Program-made: the position numbers and the translations under genes
Assembly: GCA_017849455.1 (NCBI GenBank)
Contig: JAFIGX010000022.1
Coordinates: 186,001-250,000, forward strand
Direction of reading: 5' to 3'
Source of the DNA: Pseudobacter sp.
GTDB lineage: Bacteria > Bacteroidota > Bacteroidia > Chitinophagales > Chitinophagaceae
Length of the DNA stretch: 64,000 nt
The notes under the pieces: model-generated
Database searches by the model: none
Told to the model about the DNA's origin: nothing
Seen by the model: the letters and a program-made list of their open reading frames with translations, nothing else
Part shown: in pieces, positions 19,701 through 28,206 of the stretch
Layout: the number at the start of each line of letters is the position of its first letter
Position numbering within the stretch: position 1 is the first letter of the stretch

Positions 19701-20204
19701 GGTTACACCTTTTCCGGAACCCTTCACAACAATGCTTGCCCCCGAAATAGGCTCTTGTGTTCTTACATCCAGCACTGTACCGGTGATCAAGATCGGTGGG
19801 TCGGAAGGTGGCGAAGATGCCGAATTACCAACCAATGGCGCCTTTTCATAGATCACGATCATGCCACTCACTATCCGGTAGCCTAGCGGCTGGTCCCTGA
19901 ACAGCAGGGTCAGGACTTCTTCCAGCGGAGCATTTTTCACCTGAAGATCGACCGGGTTTGCCTTTCTGAGAAGTCCCTCATCCAGGATAAAATAAATGCC
20001 TGTTTGTTTTTTAACCTCCAGGATCACTTTTTCCAGGGAGGAATTTTTCACTGTTATACTTACATTCTGTGAAAAACTTTCGGCACTTACATGCAAACAT
20101 GCCACAAAGAGGAAAAAAGCGGTAATTCTCATGATCCGCAAAGTTTTGGTTAAGCATCCGGGAGGGAAATAAACGGCCCGGACAAAGTGATCTTTAAAAA
20201 GCAT
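16773..20204 (-). CDS. SusC/RagA TonB-linked outer-membrane protein with STN domain
   Basis: An outer-membrane transporter of about 1,140 residues. The order is: signal sequence (MRITAFFLFVACLHVSAES), STN secretin/TonB-short-N domain (SSLEKVILEVKKQTG to MIVIYEK), carboxypeptidase-D-like beta domain (TGTVLDVRTQEPISGASIVV), plug with NIQLRGQTG and LKDAASKAIYGSRAANG, then the barrel ending in phenylalanine (FTLQASF). The STN domain indicates signalling to the FecR anti-sigma factor encoded just upstream. The start is uncertain: ATG 20204 (chosen) gives a long leader of the kind common in Chitinophagaceae, ATG 20132 starts directly at the signal sequence, and a TTG at 20258 is also in frame. The substrate cannot be read from the sequence. 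Confidence 0.88.
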   Translation of the reverse strand: MLFKDHFVRAVYFPPGCLTKTLRIMRITAFFLFVACLHVSAESFSQNVSITVKNSSLEKVILEVKKQTGIYFILDEGLLRKANPVDLQVKNAPLEEVLTLLFRDQPLGYRIVSGMIVIYEKAPLVGNSASSPPSDPPILITGTVLDVRTQEPISGASIVVKGSGKGVTSDQNGKFSIHANRGDILVISSIGFVAQEAKIGARTNLQILMQVSDVSMKDIVVTGMFTRKASSFTGSTISFSQEELLKVGSVNVLQSLRNLDPSFQIIDNMEFGSDPNALPNIQLRGQTGLPDLKGEYTSNPNLPLFILDGFETTIQKVVDLDIYRVKSINVLKDAASKAIYGSRAANGVVVIETIRPQAGKLRLSYNSNITLQAPDLSSYNLTNAAEKLEVEVAAGIYSNSTSGSGQYILKQRYNENLALVLSGVNTDWLSKPVRNGWGQRHSLRVEGGDESFRYGIDLMYNNVTGVMKGSGRKTTTAAIDLTYRVKKFSFNNILTITNNRADNSPWGDFSAYAAMNPYLPYQDANGQILKIINTITRPQGGGAPGAVVNEAVYNPAYNSTLKVADYSRYTDITNNFNLDWRILSGLRAVGSFSVTKQLNESDQFFPAEHTMFTTSEFSGDNASRKGRYTKGNGSIDFYSGRMILNYSKNIGLHYFAVNGGGDFSSNKTVSLSNVMEGFPNARLDFMSLGLQYLLNSRPIGAESTIRDMSGIVSGNYSYDDRFLLDLSYRATQSSLYGKDNRWGQFYSTGIGWNLHKEKFMSKFRFIDQFRLRATNGYTGSQNFNSAISKSTYSYYLQNAYSTFGNGATLIGLANPALKWQRRQDMNFGTDLSLFGKLNIRADYYISTTDGLVTDITLPPSSGFNTYKANLGKAENRGIDIRLDYKVFSNPSKRSALNFFVFASHNKNTIKEISNSLAAWNKRQDSVSSNNASTNKDATKPRVRFEEGQSMNAIWAVQSLGIDPATGREVYRRKDGSTTYTWDANDQIVAGDLLPKISGNFGINFQHSGFQVNTSFRFQFGGQMYNSTLVSKVENANVYQNVDRRVLTSRWRKPGDISFFKDVASTTVTQLSTRFVEDNNQLSFASLNITYDLERIRKIRSLGFSRLRVGFNMNEVFVLSSVEIERGTSYPFARSFQFTLQASF

Positions 20205-20264
20205 AACTTCGTTCAGTTTTGGTTGAAAATGACAGTCAAAAGCATGTTGCTCAGCCAAACACCG

Positions 20265-20296
20265 GCCGCTTCATGACGCAAATGAAGCGGCTTTTT
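20265..20296 (+). terminator. Antisense-strand intrinsic terminator in the susC leader
   Basis: A perfect 10-bp stem (GCCGCTTCAT at 20265-20274 with ATGAAGCGGC at 20282-20291), a 7-nt loop and a T5 run at 20292-20296, all on the plus strand, antisense to fecR and susC. In the sense direction there is no T-run after the stem. The hairpin at 24640-24671 in the other locus has the same stem length, loop length and GGCTTTTTG end. Confidence 0.7.
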
Positions 20297-20352
20297 GTCA
20301 GCCGGTCAGATATGTAAGTATCGGTTTGTGTTTATGATTTCAAAATACCTGC

Positions 20353-21546
20353 TCAGGGCATTACGATCACTTTACCTTCCTCCATCTTCCATTTCAGGCC
20401 ATACACTCCCATCGCCTTCAACATGTCTGGAAATGGAATTTTTCTGCTTACTGATACACTGAATGATCTTACAGGCAGCTTCCCTCTTGTTTCAATTTCC
20501 ACATCATACCATCGGGCAAGCTGCCTCAATAAAGTCGTGTAATTACTCCCTGAAATACTGAACAGCCCATTCTTCCAGGCAACTACATCTTCCATTGGTC
20601 CGGCAGCAATATTCTTCACCCCCAATGCTGAGTTGAACTGGTCCTGTATCTGTTGGCCAGGTGTAAGGTCAACTGCCTGTCCTGCTTCAGCAGCATCACG
20701 TTTGTAACGAATAGCTCCTTCCAGTAAGGTTGTCGTCAATGCCGGTTCGTCGTCGTAAGAATTGACATTGAAGCTGGTCCCCAAGACCTGGATAGAAGCT
20801 TTATTAGGCAGCTTCACAATAAAAGGAGCTCTTGTATTCTTTACCACTTCAAAGTAAGCTTCACCCTTTACTTCAACGATACGGTCACCTTTAAAGATTG
20901 TAGGATATTTGATGGATGAAGCACAATTCAACCACACCCTGGAACCATCCGGCAATGTAAGCTGGAATTGTCTTCCCCTGGGGGTAGACATGGTATTGTA
21001 TAAAATGTCACTTCCTTTTCCATCGTATTGTAGCACCCCTTTGTCGATCCTGACCGCACTTCCCCCCTCATTGGCTACGATCCCATTGCCAATGCTGTCC
21101 AGCACCATCCGGGTACCATCAGATAAAGTAAGGACCGCTCCCTCCTTACCAGGTTCTATCACCTTATTGATGGCTATAGGTTCTGGTTGAGTATTTTTTT
21201 TATTGAGTGTCCAGAAGAAAATTCCGGCACTGAATATGATGATGGCCGCCGCATAGCGGAACCAGGCAGTTTTAAGAAAGTGGACCCTATGTGTACGTCC
21301 TGAGAAAGTATTATTACCTGAAGCGGCACGATCAGCAACGAGGATCCGGTCCACCATCATCTCCCACTGGTCTGTTCGATAATTCCCGGCCGGGCCGGTC
21401 ATTTCAATGATATCGAAAAACGATTCCCTGATCATTGACGTATTCGATTCCTCAAGCAGTACCTGCTGCAACTCATCAGTCTCGATATCAGTAAGTTCGT
21501 TGTTAAGGTAACCCTTCAATAAATAGGTAATTCTATTTCTTTCCAT
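20353..21546 (-). CDS. FecR-type anti-sigma factor
   Basis: A single-pass membrane anti-sigma factor of about 397 residues. The N-terminal cytoplasmic helices (TYLLKGYLNNELTDIETDEL) would bind the sigma factor, the membrane helix is FRYAAAIIIFSAGIFFWTL (about residue 85), and the periplasmic FecR domain carries LPDGSRVWLNCASSIKYP, GEAYFEVVKNTRAPFIV and VLGTSFNVNSYDDE. The C-terminal DUF4974/STN-like part (LARWYDVEIETRG, MLKAMGVYGLKWKMEEGKV) contacts the transducer. The ATG at 21546 (MERNRITYLL) is preferred over an upstream in-frame start at 21585. It is encoded between the ECF sigma factor and the SusC transporter, which it probably couples. Confidence 0.88.
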   Translation of the reverse strand: MERNRITYLLKGYLNNELTDIETDELQQVLLEESNTSMIRESFFDIIEMTGPAGNYRTDQWEMMVDRILVADRAASGNNTFSGRTHRVHFLKTAWFRYAAAIIIFSAGIFFWTLNKKNTQPEPIAINKVIEPGKEGAVLTLSDGTRMVLDSIGNGIVANEGGSAVRIDKGVLQYDGKGSDILYNTMSTPRGRQFQLTLPDGSRVWLNCASSIKYPTIFKGDRIVEVKGEAYFEVVKNTRAPFIVKLPNKASIQVLGTSFNVNSYDDEPALTTTLLEGAIRYKRDAAEAGQAVDLTPGQQIQDQFNSALGVKNIAAGPMEDVVAWKNGLFSISGSNYTTLLRQLARWYDVEIETRGKLPVRSFSVSVSRKIPFPDMLKAMGVYGLKWKMEEGKVIVMP

Positions 21547-21663
21547 TGGCCGGCATTGCATTATGAGTATTAACAATCTCCTCATAATGATTTAAGAATA
21601 AGATCATATTACTTTCAAGACAGGAGATTTTGAATTTAGGGCTATGCCGGTACCAGGTTTTTT

Positions 21664-22251
21664 TTAAATAAAAAAGGGGAAAGTTAAAAATGTGGATAGT
21701 CCGTTTTTACGGATATACTGCCTGATATCCTTCAATGCTTTTATCAATTGGTTTTTGACCGTGTTTTCGCTAAGGTCCAGGCGGTTGGCAATTTCTGGTA
21801 TAGAAAGTTGCTCTTCTCTGCTGAGGAGATATACCTGCCGGCACGCAGGGGTCAACTCCCCGATCGCATCCCTCATCAGCTTCGCCGTTTCCTTTAATGC
21901 AAAATTCTGCTCCGGGGTTATCGGCTCTTGTTGGGCCAGTTGTTGTGCCCTGAGAAATAACTGGTTTTGCCGCGCCAGTTTTTGCAGATAATTCGTTGCT
22001 TCATTCGAAACAATCCGCACAATATACGCTTTAGGGTTATCAACATCTGCCAATCTTTCCCTGTGCATCCATATTTTCATGAACACTTCCTGCAGCACTT
22101 CTTCAGGTTCCCGTGATGATTGGACCAGCTTAACGATAAAAGGCAATAGTATCCTGTTATAACGATGAAACAGGGTCCGAAACGCAATTTCATCGCCTTT
22201 TGCAATTAGTCTGCATAATTCCTTATCATCAAAATGTAGGTTGGCCGACAA
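21664..22251 (-). CDS. ECF RNA polymerase sigma factor (FecI-like, Bacteroidota)
   Basis: A 195-residue ECF sigma-70 factor. Region 2 is at residues ~25-90 (FRTLFHRYNRILLPFIVKLV, EPEEVLQEVFMKIWMHR, then PKAYIVRIVSNEATNYL); region 4 is at ~130-180 (LTPACRQVYLLSREEQLSIP, EIANRLDLSENTVKNQLIKA). It opens the minus-strand uptake locus and is divergent from a second ECF sigma gene 465 bases away. By analogy to FecI/FecR it is held by the adjacent FecR until the cognate SusC signals that substrate is present. The C-terminal tail is hydrophobic (LSTFLTFPFFI), which is common in this clade. Confidence 0.9.
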   Translation of the reverse strand: MSANLHFDDKELCRLIAKGDEIAFRTLFHRYNRILLPFIVKLVQSSREPEEVLQEVFMKIWMHRERLADVDNPKAYIVRIVSNEATNYLQKLARQNQLFLRAQQLAQQEPITPEQNFALKETAKLMRDAIGELTPACRQVYLLSREEQLSIPEIANRLDLSENTVKNQLIKALKDIRQYIRKNGLSTFLTFPFFI

Positions 22252-22716
22252 TTGATAGGTTTATCACTGAATAATCATTAAAAGTTATAGGCAGGATAGG
22301 TTGGAATGGAAAAGGCCTCTACAGGCAAAAATATTGTTTTAGACAGATTAGGCGTATAATTTTTTCAGAAATTGGCTGCCGTTGCAAGCGATCCATATTA
22401 TAACAATAAGCGGTTAGGATCTTTGTAATGTCCGGCCATTTATCAATACAAAAGGCGCCGGTATTCGATGATATTTTGAGTGACATCAGTTGTGTCAGCA
22501 CATTTTGAACGAAGACTTCCTTCCCCAATCCCATCCCCGTACCCGTTGTTTAAAAACTAATTTGTAATATTGAACAGTTGAAAAGCCATCTCGATTGACG
22601 TTTTTTTGCCCTTGCAGCCTTATTCGGTCCAATATATGTCCTTAATATACCTTTCCTGATTTACCACTTATCCTCCTGGTCGTTAATTTACAATCTCAAT
22701 TCATTCAAACCAATAA
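22252..22716. other. Divergent intergenic region between two ECF sigma genes
   Basis: 465 AT-rich bases hold the start regions of both sigma-factor genes. A 71-codon minus-strand frame at 22319-22534 has no recognisable family and is probably not a gene. I see no clear terminator, and no perfect pair of -33/-7 boxes that I could assign with confidence. Confidence 0.5.
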
Positions 22717-23301
22717 TTGGGGAACACTGAATTACATAATGAAAAAGAATTGCTTTCCCGCATCTCTAAAGGCGATGAAAATGCCTTTGTCTGGTTGTAT
22801 GAATACTATCAACCAAAACTTCACTTATTTCTTTTCCCATTGACAGGCTTTTCCAGGGCAGATACCGAAGAAGTGATCCAGGACATTTTCATTAAGATCT
22901 GGCTTCGTAAGGAAACGCTCCCCGGTATCAACTCTATACAGGCCTATCTTTTTACCATGGCCAAGAACCGCCTCAGTGATATCAGGACCCGAAGAAAGGA
23001 ACATCTTCTACAACATCTCCAACCCGGAAGCCACACGGATGTAGAGGAGAAAATCCAACTCGACGAATACCACGCCGTGGCCCGCATTGCCATTGATCGT
23101 TTGCCACCTCAAAAACGCAGGGTATTCCTGCTCAGAAATGAAGACGGCCTTTCCCTCGATGAAATTGCTGAAAAATTGGATATCACCAAGTTTGCCGTGA
23201 AGAAACAATTATACGAAGCGATCAAATCAATTAAAGATTATCTGAAGAATAACGCTGATCTGAATATTCCCATACTTGTACTGATTTACATCTATTTATA
23301 A
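22717..23301 (+). CDS. ECF RNA polymerase sigma factor (FecI-like, Bacteroidota)
   Basis: A 194-residue ECF sigma-70 factor, paralogous to the one at 21664-22251. Region 2: FVWLYEYYQPKLHLFLFPL, ADTEEVIQDIFIKIWLRKET, INSIQAYLFTMAKNRLSD; region 4: LPPQKRRVFLLRNEDGLSLD, EIAEKLDITKFAVKKQLYEA. A TAA stop directly precedes the TTG codon at 22717 in frame and no in-frame ATG exists before region 2, so the TTG start is the only reasonable one. It heads the plus-strand fecR-susC-susD-tlpA locus and should control it, released by the neighbouring FecR. The hydrophobic tail (LNIPILVLIYIYL) resembles that of its paralogue. Confidence 0.9.
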   Translation: MGNTELHNEKELLSRISKGDENAFVWLYEYYQPKLHLFLFPLTGFSRADTEEVIQDIFIKIWLRKETLPGINSIQAYLFTMAKNRLSDIRTRRKEHLLQHLQPGSHTDVEEKIQLDEYHAVARIAIDRLPPQKRRVFLLRNEDGLSLDEIAEKLDITKFAVKKQLYEAIKSIKDYLKNNADLNIPILVLIYIYL

Positions 23302-23356
23302 AAAATTTTCAACCCAAGGTGTTCTTTTGGGTTTTCCATGAGTCTTTTTAATAACA

Positions 23357-24535
23357 ATGGTTATGGACCAGCAAATCGTTATATCATCATTACTCGAAAA
23401 ATATGCATCCGGTAGTATTACGGAAGGCGAGCAAAAGGAATTAGCTGACCGCCTGCAATCGGTTGATGAGCCCATTTTTATAAAATTAATGGAGCAATAT
23501 CAGCTTACGGTATTGCAAAGCGGGGAATACCGGCAACCTGATAGCGGGCTTTATGAACGTATCCGAAAGCGTATTTACGAATTGGAGGCAGAAACGAGAC
23601 CTCCTGTAAAAATGGTTTGGTGGTGGGCGGCAGCTTCCATTCTATTGGTTATAACTGCTGCTTACCTCTGGTTCAAACCTGCCACACAAAAGGAACAGGT
23701 CCTGGTGAAACAAGTTCCGGCCGGTAACGATATTTTGCCCGGAGGTGATAAAGCAATATTGACACTAGCTGATGGAACCACAATTGTATTGGATAGTGCT
23801 GCTAACGGATCGCTCGCCCAACAAGGCAATATGTCTATCGAAAAATTGGCCGATGGACAGATAGTTTACCGCCCGGTAGAGTCAAATGCAGGTGAAGTAT
23901 TGATGAACACCATGAGTACGCCACGAGGCGGCCAGTACCAACTTACACTACCGGATGGGACCAAAGTTTGGTTGAATGCAGCGTCTTCGATCACTTATCC
24001 CAATGTCTTCGTGGAGGGGCAACGGAAAGTCAAAATAAAAGGAGAAGTATACCTGGAAGTAAAAAAGAACACGGGCAAGCCATTCATAGTTGATGTCGAT
24101 GGCAGGTCTTCCATTGAAGTACTAGGAACGATCTTCAATATAAACAGTTACCCGGATGAGGCCGGGATCAAAACAACACTGATCGAAGGAAGCGTGCGCG
24201 TAAGCGGGGATGGACAAAAAGCGGTTCTCAACCCAGGTCAGCAGGCGATTTCACAGGGGACAGGGCAACCATTCCGGATCGTCAATCATCCTGATCTTGA
24301 ACAGGTATTAGCCTGGAAAAATGGGTACTTTAATTTCCAGGATTTGAGTTTCCCTGAAGTCGCACGGCAATTGGAAAGATGGTACAGTATAGAAGTGGTC
24401 TACGAAGCTAAAGTGCCGGATATCCAATTTAAGGGAGATATGGATAGAGGAGTAAGTTTATCAGATATCATTGGTCTTTTCAAGGACTGGGGGCTCAAGG
24501 CCCGGATTGAAGGCAGGAAATTGATCATAGAATAA
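23357..24535 (+). CDS. FecR-type anti-sigma factor
   Basis: A 392-residue anti-sigma factor with a short cytoplasmic N-terminus (SSLLEKYASGSITEGEQKEL), one membrane helix (WWWAAASILLVITAAYLWF, about residue 90) and a periplasmic FecR domain (LPDGTKVWLNAASSITYP, GEVYLEVKKNTGKPFIV, VLGTIFNINSYPDE). The C-terminal part FPEVARQLERWYSIEVVYEA to the end is DUF4974-like. Position and architecture match the FecR at 20353. Two in-frame ATGs (23357 and 23363) are possible starts. It should sense occupancy of the SusC encoded next and release the sigma factor encoded before it. Confidence 0.88.
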   Translation: MVMDQQIVISSLLEKYASGSITEGEQKELADRLQSVDEPIFIKLMEQYQLTVLQSGEYRQPDSGLYERIRKRIYELEAETRPPVKMVWWWAAASILLVITAAYLWFKPATQKEQVLVKQVPAGNDILPGGDKAILTLADGTTIVLDSAANGSLAQQGNMSIEKLADGQIVYRPVESNAGEVLMNTMSTPRGGQYQLTLPDGTKVWLNAASSITYPNVFVEGQRKVKIKGEVYLEVKKNTGKPFIVDVDGRSSIEVLGTIFNINSYPDEAGIKTTLIEGSVRVSGDGQKAVLNPGQQAISQGTGQPFRIVNHPDLEQVLAWKNGYFNFQDLSFPEVARQLERWYSIEVVYEAKVPDIQFKGDMDRGVSLSDIIGLFKDWGLKARIEGRKLIIE

Positions 24536-24639
24536 CAATTCAAACGAATAGAATCTTATCCCACCAATTATTATCCATAGTTGTTTTGCTGTGCAAAGCA
24601 TAACAACCTGGTTCGAAACTATGAAACCATTACTCCAAC

Positions 24640-24671
24640 AAAAAGCCAGAAATGCTGATAACATTTCTGGC
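24640..24671 (-). terminator. Antisense-strand intrinsic terminator in the susC leader
   Basis: A perfect 10-bp stem (GCCAGAAATG at 24645-24654 with CATTTCTGGC at 24662-24671), a 7-nt loop and, on the minus strand, a T5 run (complement of 24640-24644). It is oriented against fecR/susC transcription and lies 104 bases before the susC start. On the minus strand a perfect -7 box TACTTTTG (complement of 24769-24776) lies upstream of it; transcripts from there would be about 120 nt. No matching -33 box is seen. Confidence 0.65.
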
Positions 24672-24775
24672 CAGGCGTTCGGGTAACCCAAAAACAAAAG
24701 TCCTCACAAGACTGCTTATTTTTTCACCGCGTCTGCCAAAGCTTTTGCGGCGGCTGACCCAAACAACGCAAAAGT

Positions 24776-27700
24776 ATGACAAAAGATGCTTTTAGTGAAT
24801 GGTCTGTCCATGCTATTACCTCTTACTTAACCAAAACACTGTTAGCCTCGAGATCGGACAAAGTGAGATCCCATCGCACCAACAGTAGAAAAATTAATCT
24901 CTCTATGAAACTAACACTATTTCTGCTTACGGTCGCTTTTTTAAATGTAAGTGCCACAGGGTTCTCTCAAAATATTACTTTTTCCGGTAAGAACGTACCA
25001 CTGGAGAAGGTCTTTACTGAGATCAAGAAACAAACCGGTTACCGGATCATTTATAATAATGCTATCCTGGCTGGAACAAAACCGGTAACGATAGATGCAG
25101 CAAACAAACCGCTGGCCGACTTCCTGCAAATGGTATTAAAAGAACAACCACTTTCATTCAAGATCGCATCGAAGACTATTCTTTTAACACGCAAAGCCAG
25201 TGATCGGGAACAAAGCCCTGCCTCTTCATTAACCAATGGCTTACTTCCTGTCGCCGGTATTGTCAGAGGGCCGGATGGTACCCCTTTAAGCGGTGTATCT
25301 ATCACAATAAAAGGAACTTCAACCGGTACTCAAACCGACGCCACAGGGGCCTTTACCATTAATGCTGAAAAAGGACAAGTGCTGAGAATATCATACATAG
25401 GATATGAGCCGGTGGAAATTAAGGTAGAAGATGGCGCCAATATTAATATAGTATTGAAAGTTTCACAAACAGCATTGCAGGAAGTGGTAGTAAATAAAGG
25501 CTATTACACAGAAAGCAGAAGGGTTTCAACGGGCTCCGTTGGACGGATCAGTTCGGCTGATATCAGCAAACAACCAGTTAGTAATCCCCTCCAGGCTATT
25601 TATGCAAAGATCCCCGGTGTCATGATCACCCAGCAAAGTGGTATGCCCGGAGGGAATATCAATATTCAGATCAGGGGGCAAAATAGCCTGCGAAACACGA
25701 TGGAGGACAACGGTAATTACCCGCTTTATATAATTGACGGCGTTCCTTATTTCGCGACCCCGCTAACCACCAATGCCGGAATAACCTTATACCCACAGGG
25801 AGCTTATGCAAGGGGCGCCAGCCCATTTAACAGCCTGAACCCTGCCGACATTGAAGCCATTGAAATATTGAAGGATGCGGACGCAACGGCCATCTATGGC
25901 AGCAGAGGAGCGAACGGAGTTATTTTGATAACCACGAAAAAAGAGAAAGCCGGCACGATGAAAATCGATGCCAATTTTTACACAGGGGCCGGAAAAGTAA
26001 CCCGAAAAATGAAGTTGTTGAATACCCAACAGTATTTGGAAATGCGCAAAGAAGCCTTTAAAAATGACGGTATAACAACTTATTCTGCTTTTGACTATGA
26101 CGTTAATGGAACATGGGATGAAAATAAGGATCATGATTGGCAGCGTGAATTACTGGGCGGCACCGCAAGAACCACCGATGCCCAGTTGTCGGTTTCAGGA
26201 GGGAATAATCTTAGTCAATATCGTTTTGGAGGAGGATATCATCGGGAAACAAGTGTTTTTCCCGGCGACTTTTCAGATCAAAGGGGAAGTGGTCATATAA
26301 GCCTGACCAATAGTTCACCCAATAACAAATTCAAAAGTCAAATATCAGTCAACTACTCTGTAGGGCTAACCGATATGCTGGCCCAGGACCTTACGAGCAT
26401 GGCTTTAGACATGGCGCCGAATATGCCTGATATGATAGATAAGGAAGGAAATCTCTTGTGGGGAACAGGAGTGTATAGTAACCCATACGCATCGACGAAA
26501 CAGCCGTACAAATCCAGATCTTCAAACTTCATAGGTAACCTCACCCTAAGCTATGAACTATTTAATGGTTTTTCCGTGAAAGCCAACTTAGGTTATACCA
26601 CTACAACATTGAAGGAGCTTCAGAAAACCCCACTATCAACCCTGGCGCCTCTGTTTCAATCTTTTTTTACCAACACTTCAAATTTTGGCAACAGCACGTC
26701 CAATAGTTGGATCATTGAGCCTCAATTAAGCTATTCAAAGCAGTTCGACAAACATAAGTTCAATGTGTTATTAGGGACCACTTTCCAACATGAGGAACGT
26801 GATCAATTATATCAATCCGCAAGCGGATTCAGCTCAGAGGCGCTCATGGACAATATTTCAGCAGTGCCTAATGCAAATGTAATTAACACATACAACTATT
26901 ATAAATACAGGTATAATGCGGTTTTTGGAAGGTTGAACTACACTTACGACGATAAATATGTGTTGAATATGACAGGAAGGCGCGATGGGTCAAGCCGGTT
27001 TGGCCCTGGAAAACAATTTTCCAATTTCGGCTCAGTAGGTGCTGCCTGGATATTTTCCGAAGAAGCCTTTGTCAGAAATGCACTTAAATTTTTAGACTAT
27101 GGAAAGCTTAGAAGCAGTTATGGGATCACCGGCAATGATCAAATACCTAACTATGGCTTCCTGGATACTTACACTACTAATAGAGCTGGTCAGTACCAGG
27201 GTGTCGGCGGGCTCGCTCCTGCAAGATTGTTTAATCCGGATTTTAGGTGGGAAACCAATAAGAAGTTCGAGATTGCCCTGGAGCTTGGCTTCCTGCAGGA
27301 TCGATTGCACCTGACCACCGCTTATTTCCGCAATCGTTCCTCTGATCAGTTGGTAGGATATTCGCTCCCTCCAACAGCCGGTTTTGGAAGCATTCAATAT
27401 AATTTACCGGCAACCGTACAGAATACGGGCCTGGAGATCGAATTGCATGGAAGGATCTTTAATGGGAAGACCTTTAGCTGGTCCAGCTCTTTCAATATAT
27501 CGGTACCGCGAAATAAACTCGTTGATTATCCTAACCTCGATGGGTCATCCTATGCCTCGATCTATGTAATCGGACAACCCCTTACAATAGCCCGGAGGTT
27601 TAGATATCTCGGGGTTGATCCTAAAACCGGATTGTATACCGTAGAAGATGTGAATAAGGATAACCGTTATGATATTGCTGATTATGTCGTTAATTCTTTT

Positions 27701-28174
27701 ACAGGGCAAAGGTATTATGGTGGCTTTCAGAACACTTTGGAGATTAAGCAATTCACCATCGATTTTCTTTTCCAATTCGTAAAGCAGCAGGCCAGAAATT
27801 ATTTGACCAGTTTCCTCAACGCACCGGGTACACTGAATAATCAGCCGGCTGAGGTATTGAACAGATGGCGGAAAGTGGGAGATCTTGCTCCTATCCAGAA
27901 ATTCTCAACGTTATATCTACCCTCCTATTCTTTATTTTCTACAAGTGATGCCAATGTTTCGGACGCATCTTTTATACGGCTAAAAAATATATCGATATCG
28001 TACCGGTTTCCCGGTCCTGTCATCAACCGGATAGGAGTTAAGGATCTACGGGTATATGTGCAAGGTCAGAACCTGATCACAATTACCAATTACAAAGGCC
28101 TGGACCCTGAAACGCAAGGCGCTGCACTACCACCGTTAAGGATACTGACCTGTGGACTGCAATTGAGCCTCTAA
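24776..28174 (+). CDS. SusC/RagA TonB-linked outer-membrane protein with STN domain
   Basis: An outer-membrane transporter of 1,132 residues. A long leader precedes the signal sequence (MKLTLFLLTVAFLNVSATGF, from about residue 44). Then come an STN domain (VPLEKVFTEIKKQTGYRIIY to TILLTRK), a carboxypeptidase-D-like domain (GIVRGPDGTPLSGVSITIKG), a plug (NINIQIRGQNSLR, YIIDGVPYF, LKDADATAIYGSRGANGVIL) and a TonB-dependent barrel. The STN domain fits signalling to the FecR encoded upstream. An alternative start is the ATG at 24905, directly before the signal sequence. The imported substrate is not deducible; no glycosidase or peptidase is encoded in the locus. Confidence 0.9.
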   Translation: MTKDAFSEWSVHAITSYLTKTLLASRSDKVRSHRTNSRKINLSMKLTLFLLTVAFLNVSATGFSQNITFSGKNVPLEKVFTEIKKQTGYRIIYNNAILAGTKPVTIDAANKPLADFLQMVLKEQPLSFKIASKTILLTRKASDREQSPASSLTNGLLPVAGIVRGPDGTPLSGVSITIKGTSTGTQTDATGAFTINAEKGQVLRISYIGYEPVEIKVEDGANINIVLKVSQTALQEVVVNKGYYTESRRVSTGSVGRISSADISKQPVSNPLQAIYAKIPGVMITQQSGMPGGNINIQIRGQNSLRNTMEDNGNYPLYIIDGVPYFATPLTTNAGITLYPQGAYARGASPFNSLNPADIEAIEILKDADATAIYGSRGANGVILITTKKEKAGTMKIDANFYTGAGKVTRKMKLLNTQQYLEMRKEAFKNDGITTYSAFDYDVNGTWDENKDHDWQRELLGGTARTTDAQLSVSGGNNLSQYRFGGGYHRETSVFPGDFSDQRGSGHISLTNSSPNNKFKSQISVNYSVGLTDMLAQDLTSMALDMAPNMPDMIDKEGNLLWGTGVYSNPYASTKQPYKSRSSNFIGNLTLSYELFNGFSVKANLGYTTTTLKELQKTPLSTLAPLFQSFFTNTSNFGNSTSNSWIIEPQLSYSKQFDKHKFNVLLGTTFQHEERDQLYQSASGFSSEALMDNISAVPNANVINTYNYYKYRYNAVFGRLNYTYDDKYVLNMTGRRDGSSRFGPGKQFSNFGSVGAAWIFSEEAFVRNALKFLDYGKLRSSYGITGNDQIPNYGFLDTYTTNRAGQYQGVGGLAPARLFNPDFRWETNKKFEIALELGFLQDRLHLTTAYFRNRSSDQLVGYSLPPTAGFGSIQYNLPATVQNTGLEIELHGRIFNGKTFSWSSSFNISVPRNKLVDYPNLDGSSYASIYVIGQPLTIARRFRYLGVDPKTGLYTVEDVNKDNRYDIADYVVNSFTGQRYYGGFQNTLEIKQFTIDFLFQFVKQQARNYLTSFLNAPGTLNNQPAEVLNRWRKVGDLAPIQKFSTLYLPSYSLFSTSDANVSDASFIRLKNISISYRFPGPVINRIGVKDLRVYVQGQNLITITNYKGLDPETQGAALPPLRILTCGLQLSL

Positions 28175-28206
28175 GCAAAAAGATTCATTATTTAAAAAGT
28201 CATTTT

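Noticed and set aside
22319-22534. 71-codon minus-strand frame between the two sigma genes
   Set aside because: No family resemblance, no regulatory context, and it lies in the shared promoter region; probably a chance frame.
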